Assembly: GCA_003415625.1 (NCBI GenBank)
Contig: PYIU01000001.1
Coordinates: 806,001 to 870,000, forward strand
From: Aquanectria penicillioides
Lineage: Eukaryota > Ascomycota > Sordariomycetes > Hypocreales > Nectriaceae
DNA: 64,000 nt
Direction: 5' to 3'
Below, piece by piece: positions 11,058-21,851 of this stretch (the first letter of the stretch is position 1; each line of letters opens with the position of its first letter). A program made the position numbers and the translations under genes. A model generated the notes under the pieces. It saw nothing but the letters and a program-made list of their open reading frames with translations. It ran no database searches and was not told where the DNA came from.

Positions 11058-12362
11058 ATGCCTGTGACCTTGACTGTAGTCAATCACGAAGCTAACCCTT
11101 GGGCGCATCCAAGGGTTATCTCGGCGGAGAGCCTCTTCAAAGAAACTTGCCCGAAAAACTTTCGACGAAGTCAACGAATCATTCAGAGCTCTTTTACCCC
11201 CCACGATCTGCAAGAAAGTCACATTTCGCCTCAAGAAAATGGATTCGTTTGGGCTGCCGTCCGCGCTTACAGCAACCATCATCACCTCACAATCCGTCCC
11301 GACGATATCTGGTTCGCCATCCTAACACAGCTGAGCTTCTTCATCAATGCAAACGCCGAGAGTCTGCGTTCCTTTTTCGTCCCACACGAAGGAAGGACAG
11401 AGCTGGAGGTCATTGACGTCGGGACTTTGGAGACTGTCGACTTCGGGCCCCTCGCTCTGCGCATGGCAGCACTGATCTCCAAGAATGTCAATGACCCAGA
11501 GCTGGGCGCCTGGGTCATGCCTTCATTCTCTACAACCTCTGATCTGGATCGCATGGTTTCCTCGGTACTTTTTATGGGTGCTATGCAGAAATATTTTACT
11601 TATAAATTTACTCTCAGGTGTGGCATACCATCTGTCACCGTGCTTGGAGAAGTTTCAGATTGGCAAGATATCCTTGCTCGCGTGGATAAGATTGAGCAGC
11701 TTGGTGCACAGCCAACGTACTTTGCTAGGATGCTGAGACCCATCTTACAACATATCATTCTCTCATTTGAGCAGCCTACGTGTCCCGAAGTTATTCGATT
11801 CTGGAACACCATTGCTTCCCATAACCCTGTGGGCAGCGGCACGCCTTACATCTCAGGGTGGATTGGCGCCTTTAGCTTCTGGGATGAAGATGGCCAACCG
11901 AAGCCACATTCATGCCTCCGGGTTGTGCTTGATGATGTGGGATATCCGACTGTCAAAATCGATGCCGTGCCAAGGGCATTGTCGTCCGTCCCCGTCACGG
12001 TCGATGACAACGGCGTCATATACAAATGTACCATGGTAGCAGGGTTCTTTGGCATCCAGGCTACCCCTCACACTAACGTGGTCACAATGAGCGGGTCACC
12101 AAGCGATATCCAGTCTCCTGGAAGTGAACAGATGCAACTAGGCTTCACTTCAATCCGGCCATTCCCTGGGTGGCTCATATATGAGAATGAATCCGCCGAA
12201 ACTGTCGAAGCTCGGGAGCAGGAGAAGAAAGCGATATTTGAAAAGTTGTATCCTTCATCAAGTGCTTCTGGGGCAGGCAAATCAAATCAGCGGCAAACGG
12301 CAAGGCAAAGAAAAGAGGAATCGGACCTTTTGAGGCGAATGGACGAGCTAGAGGCGTGGTAG
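11058..12362 (+). CDS. DUF4419 family protein
   Basis: A 434-residue single-exon protein starting MPVTLTVVNH. The frame stays open 34 codons upstream, but the first good start is at 11058. The segment FVWAAVRAYSNHHHLTIRPDDIWFAIL followed by an asparagine- and serine-containing helix and LRSFFVPHEGRTEL is the signature start of DUF4419, a family widespread in fungi and some bacteria with no known reaction. The middle contains VLGEVSDWQDILARVDKI and the later block ISGWIGAFSFWDEDGQP, both usual in this family. The end is a basic/acidic tail (RQRKEESDLLRRMDELEAW) likely to be helical. No signal peptide or membrane span is present, so a cytosolic location is inferred. The role is unknown. Confidence 0.85.
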   Translation: MPVTLTVVNHEANPWAHPRVISAESLFKETCPKNFRRSQRIIQSSFTPHDLQESHISPQENGFVWAAVRAYSNHHHLTIRPDDIWFAILTQLSFFINANAESLRSFFVPHEGRTELEVIDVGTLETVDFGPLALRMAALISKNVNDPELGAWVMPSFSTTSDLDRMVSSVLFMGAMQKYFTYKFTLRCGIPSVTVLGEVSDWQDILARVDKIEQLGAQPTYFARMLRPILQHIILSFEQPTCPEVIRFWNTIASHNPVGSGTPYISGWIGAFSFWDEDGQPKPHSCLRVVLDDVGYPTVKIDAVPRALSSVPVTVDDNGVIYKCTMVAGFFGIQATPHTNVVTMSGSPSDIQSPGSEQMQLGFTSIRPFPGWLIYENESAETVEAREQEKKAIFEKLYPSSSASGAGKSNQRQTARQRKEESDLLRRMDELEAW

Positions 12363-13375
12363 AGGTATGTCTGTAGCGAAGCCTCCACTTCATCAGCTAG
12401 TCAATGATGTCTCCTAGTTGTAAAATCGTATATTATCCTTAATCGAAAAACTAATTGTCTTTTTGGGGAGGGAGAATAAAAAATTTCTATTAACCCAACA
12501 AAAAGTTCCTAAGTTGTATGTTACATAGAAGAGGATTTATGAAAGCCGATGCATATGTGATCGCAAGTTTTTGGGGATGATTGAACTTTGGTCTAAGGGT
12601 CGCGTGGAATAATTCAAGCTCCTATCCATTGACACGGACACCATATTTGAGCCTTTTCTAATAGTCTATACTTGATGCACCATCACAAAGTGCTCCACTT
12701 TAGAGTGTATAGATTCGGGCAGCAGCTTGTTGCACGCAGCGGTAATCGCAAGCACTCTAAGACCCAGGTAGGACTAAGCCCTGGTGACAACCGTTTTGCA
12801 TAAACGGAACCTAGTCCTCCGGAATTGAAAGACGGTGGTGATGAGGCGGATTCTCGACCTGCAGAACGCTCCCCGGCGAATTCCTCTGTATTGCGATTTG
12901 AGAGAATTGGCCACCTGCATTGCATTGCCTTATCCTATGCATTATCGGGAGTCGAGCGGCGACGCCTAGAACACACAGACACTATCCAAGGAAGCCCAAG
13001 AAAGTCGAGTATGCCAAGGCCACCACAAATCAGCCTAATGAGATGCTTTGCCAAGCTGGCTGCCTCTCGAAAATTGAGCTGCGCCAGTTCCAGTTCCAGT
13101 GCATTGGCCATTAGACGCGAGATCGGGCTAACATACCCCTGGTCTTACGCCTTTGTCCCCCACACCTCAAACAAGCTTAACCGGCATTAGCAAATCATGC
13201 GACTCATCTTCTCGGAGCAACTGCTGTTCTCAGCCTAGTTACCGGCTAGAGCTGAAAGGCTTCCTCTCTCATCTTCGTCGACCAGGCGGTATTTATTAAG
13301 TGCACCCGCCACCCAACTAGTTAACTCACACGTTTTGCATCTGTGGCTCAAGTCTCGACCCTCTGAATACGCGCA
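12363..13375. other. Intergenic region
   Basis: About 1 kb between the DUF4419 stop and the four-span membrane protein. A TATTTATTAA box lies at about 13289-13298, roughly 80 bp before the start at 13376, and could serve as a TATA-like element. The open frames in 12683-13190 have no family resemblance and are rejected. Confidence 0.45.
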
Positions 13376-14172
13376 ATGGCTCCTCGATCCGCACGCTATC
13401 CGCGCAAACATATCCCAACTCTCAAACTCTCAGCAACCATACAGTGGCTAAGCTATGCGTCCCTCGGCGTAGCTCTCTTGATCTGCCTGAACGGCATCGT
13501 CACATTTTTCCTTGCTGCTCGGGCTGTGTCGGGCACGGAAAGCACAAAACTTGACCTTCCGCTCTTACCCCGTGCCATTCAGTGGACGGAGCTCGCGATG
13601 GTGCGTTTGGAACCCATTTCTTCTAATGACTTTTGCTTACCACTTAATTTCTCTAGACCATTGTGACCCTGTTCTTCTTTGATATTCCTTTCGTCTCAAC
13701 AAATGTCTATCAGATGGGAGAGCTCAAGAGCTTCTACTCGCAACAGAATGTCAGGTCTGTTAGGAAATGCCTTTCTTGTTGCTGGTTCCCGAGTCGTGTC
13801 ATGTCTTTGGCAGTGTGGATCATTTTGGCAGTATTCCAGTCACGATATGTGCCTCTTCTTGGCCATGAGACACTGTCAGATTGTGTTGGTCGGTACAGAG
13901 ACGTGAGGAAATGCAATGCGCTCAATGGGACCTGGGTTACAGCTATCATCTTCTGGTAAGTCTGGTTGGAGAAAGTGCTGTCGCATGCAAAACTAACTTT
14001 TCGCTTCAGCATTCTTTATCCCCTTTCTCTAAGCTTGAGCTTAGCTCTGATACTAAAGTTCCGTCGCTCTGAGAACGAATTCGACAATTTGGACTCGACA
14101 GACCAGACGCCTTTGGCAGGCCCTTCAAGCCGGGGCCCGTATGTCCCAATCTCGACGGATGATCGAGTATGA
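13376..14172 (+). CDS. Four-span membrane protein (MARVEL-like topology), 3 exons
   Basis: Exons 13376-13600, 13657-13955 and 14010-14172 join in phase to give 228 residues. The introns are 56 and 54 bp; the second carries the branch site CTAAC. The protein has a basic N-terminus and four hydrophobic segments: LSYASLGVALLICLNGIVTF, TIVTLFFFDIPFVSTNVY, VMSLAVWIILAVFQ, and a last one split by intron 2 and ending SLSLSLALIL. Between spans 3 and 4 are two cysteines (DCVGRYRDVRKCNALNG). The short C-terminal tail is hydrophilic (DQTPLAGPSSRGPYVPISTDD). This is the topology of small fungal MARVEL-like proteins, but sequence identity to a named family is not clear to me. Location in the plasma membrane or secretory membranes is inferred. 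Confidence 0.8.
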
Positions 14173-14403
14173 CAACAGAAGACCAGAAATTTGTAGAATA
14201 ATAATAACGAATTAATTGATGAGTCCACAACGATGCAATTTTTCCGACTCGGGTTTTCCCATTCTTGCCTACAACTTTCAGGGCACGTCCAAGACTAACA
14301 TAGATAAATCCAACCCTGTCTACCTTGAACTTCGCGAAAGGAGCCAGGGGTTTATTCTATGCTCATGAACTACCAGTAGGAGCACCGTACGGGGGCGAAT
14401 CTC

Positions 14404-16241
14404 TTACCCAGTTCTCTTGTCAAGCCATTGGCCAGGGTAGAATTGGATTCGACACAGCATTGCCTTTGGCCGCATGGTAAGAGCTGTGTCTTCCAATTCC
14501 AACTCGACTGGTCTTTCGCCTTCTGGTAGCTTCGTGCCGAATTGAGAGTACACAGCGCCAAGCAGGAGCCTCATTTCTGCCATCGCCAAACTATGCTCTG
14601 ATGTCAGTGTCACTTCCAAAAACATCAGCAGAAAATAGTCAAATCAACACTTACTGTCGTCCAATACACACCCTCGACCCGCCCCCAAACGCATGCCACT
14701 GTCTTTCCATTTTCTTGAGCTTTTCCTCCTCTGTATTTTCAGCCAACCACCGCTCAGGCATGAAAGTTTCGGGCTCATCCCACAAATCTTCATCTAATCG
14801 ATGCAGTGTCCATGCTTGGGCGCTTACCACAGTACCGCCTGGAAGCCAAAATCCATCGACCCAATCTCCATTGCTCGGGACTAACCGAGGAAGACAGATA
14901 GATGAGGGTGTGTAGCATCTAAGCCCTTCTTTTATTATAGCATGCAGGTATGGCAGTGTTTCGAGCCCATCCAACGCGGAGCTATTCTCCTCACTTTTCG
15001 GCTTTCTGGCATGCTGGCTTAGCTCTGAGCGAAGTCGTTCTTGGATGTCCACGTTCTGTGGCAATGATAAACAATGCATAATGTACACGAGTGCATCACC
15101 TGTGGTCTCAAGACCAGCAGAGAGATGATCGAGGCACTCGGAAGCAACCGTATTCAAGGCTAGATTGTCCTCGTGGCCAAGAAGCTTGTTGGCCACAGTA
15201 AATTGAGAGAATTGTAGATTGCTTTTGCCACCCTTTTTTCTTAAAATCTCGACTACTTTTCTTTCCGCTAAACTGGGAGTCTTTTCCCTTGGTTTGGAGG
15301 TAAGCATGGTTTGGATGCCTGAAAAATATCGGTCAAGTATAGGGTAGTGATATGCGAAGATGATGGCTTGCGGATAGAGTTTGTCAATATGAGACAGAAA
15401 GATGCGGCTTAACCCATAACATTATTCATACCTTGGCGTCCATTCTCATATGACATCTCATCAACGAGCCCTTTTTCTGGTTCCTGCTCCAGGCTTCGCG
15501 TATTAAAAGGTGGAACAGCATGATGGACACACAGTCAAGTGCATAGCAATGGAGTCTCTTCTACCCCGAACCAATTAATGAGTGGTTGTACGACGAATGA
15601 TGTTTTTCTTACATAAATGTCAAATGCCACCTCAGGAGTCGCTGTCACTTCGTCCAAGAACCTCTGCGCTCTTTTCTGAAGAAGTTCGTGAATTAATGGA
15701 TGATGCATCATGGTATTGGTATAGGTCTCGGCAATCCGGCGCTTGATTCGGCCATGCTTTTGACACTGCTCTCAGCTATACTCAAAGGCTACTATTCAAC
15801 AAGACCTTACCTGAGTTTTATCGCGTACTGTGAATAGATTTCTGCAGCAGACTGGTCAGCTTATCCCTTCGTAGCCCAATTATTGCTGGCATACATTTCG
15901 TGTGCATATCCAAACATGCTGTAAAAGCCGGTCTTCTCGTATCCACCATTTTGAGTGGAATACACTTGTTTGACAGCTTCTTCACTGGCAATGGAGACTT
16001 CATTTGGACCCACGCGGACAAGAGTGCCGTATGTTTGGTGCAAGCTATGCACCCACGTCCTGCGATGGCCTGTGTAAAGTTTATATGTATGAACAATGTC
16101 AGTTAGCAGTGTATAGAAAGGGCCAGGCACTGATCTAAGGGGCGAAGCCAACAACATCCATAGTGTGTAAAGAGCTAGAGATAGGAACCCTGTTAAAACG
16201 ATCGGAACAAAGGTCATCGTGACGATTTCCAACAGGTTCAT
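14404..16241 (-). pseudogene. Cytochrome P450 monooxygenase, frameshifted in exon 4
   Basis: Exons on the minus strand: 15895-16241, 15811-15841, 15613-15756, 15432-15560, 14655-15366 and 14404-14590, with GT-AG introns of 53, 54, 52, 65 and 64 bp. The start is Met at 16241 before a membrane anchor (IVLTGFLSLALYTLWMLL). Family motifs are intact: I-helix AGLETTGD, ExxR in KEGLRCY, PERW, and the haem loop FGGGSRVCIG with its Cys ligand. All junctions keep phase except inside exon 4, which is 129 nt where 130 is required. The frame changes between YALDCVSIMLFH and TRSLEQEPEKG, at about 15505-15515, where a base is missing in the run aaaaggtgg. With one extra base the product would be about 516 residues, a normal P450 length. 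It is either a recent pseudogene or a sequencing error. It resembles the ascomycete pisatin-demethylase-like group. Confidence 0.8.
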
Positions 16242-16982
16242 GCCCACCAAGTCCAGGCTAGATGAGGCGAAATGTCTGTAACCCCTCACACAATACATCG
16301 CGACAATTTCTGCTCTAAATATCCGTAGGTTTGGGCACGCATGCTGGGCAAGCTATTCCTCAAAGGGAATTTACAAGAGATTCCGGTTCTGGTTCGTCGC
16401 CTTACACCTCAACCCGCTTTTCTTATCTACCAGTACTTGCATGCAGCTCGTCGTCGTATGCAAAGAATTGCAACAGGTTTCAAGTCGACAATTCCAAGGG
16501 GAGAACCACTGGGTGATGTAAGCGAGCTTTCAGGCCCATGTTACATATCGCCAATATGACTGCTAATTCTCTGTTGCGTTCGTATCCTATTCGTCTTCTT
16601 CAGCCCGCGAAAACGAGCTATCAGGTTCTTCCATCAAAGGTGAGTGAACGGGTGAGCTGGTAGCTGTAGTCGGGCGCGCTAACGCACTGTCACTCAGTAC
16701 ATGTGCCTTGTATCTTCGTCAGCGTTGATTAATTCTTCTCGTCTTCTGAAGACTTCACAGGCGAAGCGCAAGGCCAAAGATTTGCGTCAGTATGCACCCA
16801 GCGACAGCAGATGTACGAGCACTGAGGCGTAACTATGCTAAGTGGAACGCGTGATTGCATTGTTATGTTAGATTCGGTAAACATCTAATATTTTCGTCTA
16901 AAAAGCATGTCCTCATATTAACTCTGGCATCTCATAGAGATGTGGTTTTCCCACGTCTCCTAAACTAAAAAAAAAAAATCTG
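16242..16982. other. Intergenic spacer
   Basis: Between the P450 start and the 3' end of the nucleoside-phosphorylase-domain gene. Short frames at 16331-16559 have no family resemblance. A run of nine A at 16970-16978 lies just past the stop of the next gene. Confidence 0.45.
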
Positions 16983-19030
16983 CTATCCTTCCGGTTTGGA
17001 GACCATGTAAGCGGCAAGTGCAGCAGAGCAAATACTGATTCCAATCAAGGAAAATGGGTCGCCAATCCTACCATTACTACTATCTTTGGCCCCTCGTAAA
17101 TGTTGCCGTCTCACCAATTCTTTATTGTAACCAATATCCTCGGTCCAATCTGTTTCTTGAGCTTCATATATTAATCTCGGCGAGGGCGTCCTCACAGACT
17201 CCGGAGCAATATGTGGAAAGCTCATGAGATTTTCGTTTCCAAACATTATCCATATTGTAGAAAGGTCCTGTCGAATCGAAAACGCGTTCCTAAATAAGAG
17301 GTCAGCACTAGAGTGTTGTATTTCGATCCAAACATAACAAGCATTTAGATAATCAATCGCTAATATTCACCAACTCAACAATTGAAAAACTAAGTTTCTT
17401 GAATATAAAGTCGAATAATATGACTGTCTTACCCAATATTTTTCATATGCAACTATTAAGTTAAGTGTTAGCCAATTTTGTTCGGCGGGAGAGGTAGTTT
17501 AGGCTCGAAAGGCTTAAACCTGGGAAAACTCACATCTTTTCTAAGCTCTATCAGTCGAGTTCCTTGTATTACTTCGTTTTGGAATTGAGGCAGGCCAACA
17601 TGGTTTTCGGAGGTTGGGCAAGGATATTGCACAATATCGTCCTCTAAGCAATGTTAGATCGAAGCACCCAAACTACGCAACCTTCGGTATAAATCAAGAC
17701 CGAAATACTTTTTTTCAAATGATGTTGATATTAGAGAATGACTGCGGTAGATTCAAAAGCAAAATAGCAGGAGGGGAAAAAACATTCGTCGATCCCGAAT
17801 AGCAAAACATTCTCACGTACGTTTGTTCGAGCGGTACAAAACTTCAAGTATCGCTCTAGCGGTAGCTGCCGCCGTAGCAGCCGCGTAGTTCGCAAAATTC
17901 TTGTTTTTATGCGTGTCCGCATAATCGACAGCGCCCTTGATGACAATGCAGTTTGTCGCTTTGCCAACGCCTCCTCCTTCCATCTCTACACCAAGCACCT
18001 CGTTCTGCCTAAACTCTGCAGCATACTCCGCAATGCCCCTCATCACAATATCAGAAGATCCGATTGTGCCGACATGGATGCTAGGAGCTGGTGGCACGCT
18101 GGCCCATTTTCGCTCTCGCCTTACCCCGGTATCCTCGCAACCCAACTGAGTGCATGACTTATGCTTTGCTGCATCGCAGCTATGATTATGGGGGGCAGTA
18201 CAGGAGCATGTGTTACTTGAGGAACGGTGTCGATGAAGATAATCCGATTTGAACAGTTTGTCGACGACCGGGGTCTGGTAACTGTCTTGGGTGGGATATT
18301 TATACTTGGCACCTGTTTTCCGACCTTGGAGTTGTTTCAGGTATATGTCGACAAAGCTGATTACCTTTTCCTCAAAATCTTCAATTTCCAACAGATATCC
18401 AAGCTGCTTCACGCGGTTGGTAGCATTTTCTGCTAGAAGGTTGCGAGGTCTCAAGTCAACACCGCCGTCCTGCATTCGATTTGCTCGAGCATTGTGAAGA
18501 TAGCGCCAGACCCTGGTACCCACGATAACATCTCCAAGGTAAATGGGCCTTTCGGTGATACTGTTTTCTGGCATAGCTCCGCATATGCCAACAAGTAGAG
18601 TCAATTCGATGTTCCGAAAGTGGTTTCGCAATCGTTGCGTGCACAATCCAGCGTCCAACTCTCCCTTCCCGGGGATCATGAGAACAGTGTTATAATTGGC
18701 GAACCGGCCAACGACGTAAATATTGTCGTCATTACCATCATGGTGGTACGTGTTGAAGCTGCCCTTGTCGAACAAGGCCAGGACTGGGTTGGACTCCTTT
18801 GACATTGCGCATATAATTGCGATTGCGAAGTCATCCGGGCCTATCGTTTCCGGTGAGCTCTGTTGCATCGTCTCTGGCTGGGTAGAGTAAGTACTCAGAT
18901 CAAGCGTAGACTTTGGAGACTCTTGGTTGTTCATTAGGGCATTGATGTTTGGCCTAGGTCGTTCCTCTCGAGTTGCTGTCCCTGACTCAGTGCCGAGAGT
19001 GGTAGTATCGAATGGCCGCCCACGGAACAT
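16983..19030 (-). CDS. Fungal nucleoside phosphorylase (PNP/UDP)-domain protein with multi-exon tail
   Basis: The main exon 17817-19030 starts at MFRGRPFDTT; the frame is open to 19324, but those 98 residues look like leader. The NP domain runs from FAIAIICAMSKESNPVLALF through LTLLVGICGAMPEN, a Cys/His-rich insert (CSCTAPHNHSC), HVGTIGSSDIVMRG, VLGVEMEGGG and IKGAVDYADTHKNK. The active-site-type Glu and Asp of the fold are kept. In fungal NLRs this domain sits N-terminal to NACHT or NB-ARC. Here no NTPase follows. The tail comes from small exons 17701-17741 (least certain, donor GTCTTG), 17534-17643, 17433-17452 and 16983-17289, all phase-consistent and giving about 563 residues. It contains GLPQFQNEVIQGTRLIELRK and NAFSIRQDLSTIWIMF, then a hydrophobic end (FSLIGISICSAALAAYMV). 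The domain is firm; the tail model is moderate. Confidence 0.75.
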
Positions 19031-20424
19031 GACGATCACTATCCTTGAGATGTGAGGCAATACGTAGTGATAGTTGAAAGAAGTAAAGAAAAGGTTGCTT
19101 CGATAGCATGAGTTGACAATCAAGAACCCTGTATCATAATATGGGGAGCTAGGGGAGAAGGGCAGCTGTTCTTGAGTACGGGTTGACAAGCTTGAAGGAG
19201 AAAGGAATACCTCTCTGTGTTCGGAAGCTTGATTGTGATTTTTATAAAGGGTGGCATACTTTGACAAATCCACAGAAGCAATTACCTTTTTGATTTCAGC
19301 CGATGCAACAACAGGGGACGCCACATGTCAACACAGGCTGAGAGGCTCAAAATATGAGGTACCATTGGAGCAAGCGTCGGCCAGCCTTGTGGTTGACCAC
19401 ATGTTTCATGCCACGCCCCATCCGCTTCCAACATATACCAGCAATGAAAACTGGACACTCTGATAGGCTTCTAGACGGTTCAACCTCGCAACAGATGAAT
19501 CCCCTTTAGGGAGATCCTCACCATGTTGGTCACAAAGGAACCACAAAGTATTACTTCACAATTGGGCGTCCACTAGGTGTTTATTTAGGCAGATACTGAT
19601 TAACTAGAGAAGGGGCTAGTTGAATGTGCCAACGCTCACCTATTCACATCCATGGACAAGCCGCGGCGCCACAGGTCACAGGGCATACGTCATCTGAGGT
19701 AATAACGATCCCTCCTTATAGTCAATGTGCAGTGCGGCTGAATGTTTCCGGCTCTTCCGCATTTTCAAGGAGTGAGAGGTAAGAACTCCGACACGGAAAA
19801 TCCCGCATTCTCCATGGAAATATGACAAACTGACAGTGAGACATGATGATAGCATGGCTGCATGCAAAAGTCAACTTCTATCCGCCAGGCATCCAATCAA
19901 GTCACAACATACAGCACTATCAACTTGGGAAAGAAGAGGAATGCGCAATCCGCTAATGCATCTTGAGGCTCTGGCTGAGTGGCAATGTGACACCCTATAT
20001 CCATCGGGGCAATGCCGGGATGTGATCCGCTGCCAAACGCACTTGTCTGAATTTGCATTTCTGGACATTTTTCCACCTGGATATTATTGGGGCTTTGAAG
20101 CACCACCCTGACACAAGTGCTTCCTTCAGCCCGTTCGATGATGTGATGTGGTGGGCGGCGATAGCCATGATCGGAGCAGACACTGGACAAGGCGCACTGA
20201 GCCATTGAGGTATGGAAAGCCAGGCGCAGTACTGTAGCAATCCCGAAAGCTTCATTTAGAGGTCCTCCTTTTGTTGTTAATAAAAAGTCTAGGAAAGATT
20301 TTTTTGTGATAATATTATTCCCTTTTTCGCATTCACATTAGGTGATATTTCCCCACTGTATGCTTATATGATAAATGGTCTTTGATCCAAACGAGCGGTT
20401 CTACATCTCAGTAGGTGATAATAT
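19031..20424. other. Intergenic spacer / 5' leader of NP-domain gene
   Basis: 19031-19324 is open in the NP frame and may be 5' leader or an N-terminal extension. 19325-20424 separates it from the TPR gene on the same strand. Minus-strand frames around 19897-20255 have no recognisable domain. Confidence 0.45.
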
Positions 20425-21851
20425 CTAGAAGGACTCCCTCATTTCAATTGCTGCCTCCAAATCTTCTTCTTGTCCTAATCGCTCAAACCGCTTCTCAAGT
20501 AGAATAGCCATACCATTCGCAACCATTGCGTAGTTGTGGGAGTCGTCGTGCATCTCCCGCAATGCTATTTCTAATGTCTCGATTGCTTGTTGCAAGTCCT
20601 CAATGTCCCCAGTTCGGTCGAAACGTTTCTGCAAGAAGCTAGCCAAGGTATTTCGGATTGTCACTTCATCTGCGTGGCCAGTTGGCGTTGCCCTTAAGGA
20701 TTGTTGGATCGCGTTAATGGCGACATTTAAATCGCTTATGTCTGCAGTCCGCTCGTACTTCATCATTTGCCTACTTCCCAAATTGTGCCAGTATTGTCCT
20801 CGGTGTTGTGGATCAGCGTGTGTCATTTCCAACGCCCTTCGGGTAAGATTAATAGCTGCTTCTAAATCAGTTATCTCACTGATGCGTTGAAATCGCATCT
20901 CCAGGCAATTGCCTAGGTTATTCAGGATCGCTGCCCGAACTGTTGGTTTGGCGCACTCAATGTTAGACGCTTCTGTGATGTGTTCGATCGCTTTCTCGAG
21001 ATCATAGAGACGTCTTTTCCTTTCATACCTCATTGCCAGGAGACTACCCAAGTTGCTTAAATTCAGAGCGCGACCTGTGTCTTCGGCATTGAGAGTTTTC
21101 AAGGTATCCTCGACCTGAAGAATTGCCTCATCCAAATCCCGTAGATCACCATGGTTCTCAAGCCCTCCCTGAGGCGATCTCGGGGAGTCCCTTGGAGAAA
21201 AACCTTGATTCAGGTGGTCAACACGATTCAAGCCTACTAAAGTCTCAGTCTTCTTCAGATCCTTCAGCTCTCGGTTGTATGGGCTGGCTCACCATGTACC
21301 AGTTGTTCATTATGCGACTTAGTTTCTTTAAGAGGCCGATAATAAGGACCATATGCAAGTGCAAAGTCTTCGCTATCGACAGGCTCGTTCTTGGAGGTAT
21401 AGCCGTCGTAAAGCTCGCCAAACCGGCTTTTAATTGTTGCTAGCCCATGACTCAGTTGCCTACTGATTCCTGGTCTAGAGTTCTTCTTCTTCTTCTTTTG
21501 GGATGCAAAATAAGGATCGTCGCCTGCAAGGTCTTCTCGATCCCGGATTTGCACTGCATCAGCCATCCGATGCTGAGGGTCCACACTGGTATCATCATGT
21601 TGAAGTTTTGGTGATAAGCCAAGATCCATCTCGTCTGCGGTGGTGGAAGGGAATGTTTTCGATCTGTTGTAGCATTTACCGTAGGCCATACAAGAATCTA
21701 TGGAAGAACTTGAGAAATTTGTAGACCTCAAGAATCCCAGGTTAGGCTGGGATTGAGAGTGATGATTTGAATGGCGGCGTTGTAAAGTTTGTCGTAGAGT
21801 GAGTCGAGATGGTGAAGATGCAGCTCCCTCTGGCGATGTACTGATAGCCAT
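20425..21851 (-). CDS. TPR-repeat protein, 2 exons
   Basis: Exons 21293-21851 and 20425-21236 flank a 56-bp GTGAGC...TTTAG intron. The junction completes a Val codon and the product has 456 residues. The N-terminal ~190 residues are Ser/Gln-rich and basic with a poly-Lys stretch (SQKKKKKNSRPG), probably disordered. From about residue 205 there are five degenerate tetratricopeptide-type units of about 43-46 residues, each with the pattern ...NLGxxLxxRxxRxxxxxDLexAI. This long-repeat pattern is common in fungal NLRs and in CHAT-domain proteins. Here no NTPase, phosphorylase or CHAT domain accompanies it. The frame ends soon after the fifth unit (EAAIEMRESF), so it could be a truncated relative. 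A protein-binding scaffold role is inferred. Confidence 0.78.

Noticed and set aside
14591..14610. Acceptors at tcag or tcagag for the last P450 intron
   Set aside because: Both break the frame just after the haem loop; the acceptor ending catag (at 14591) restores G-R-H-L-A-M-A-E-M, the family pattern.
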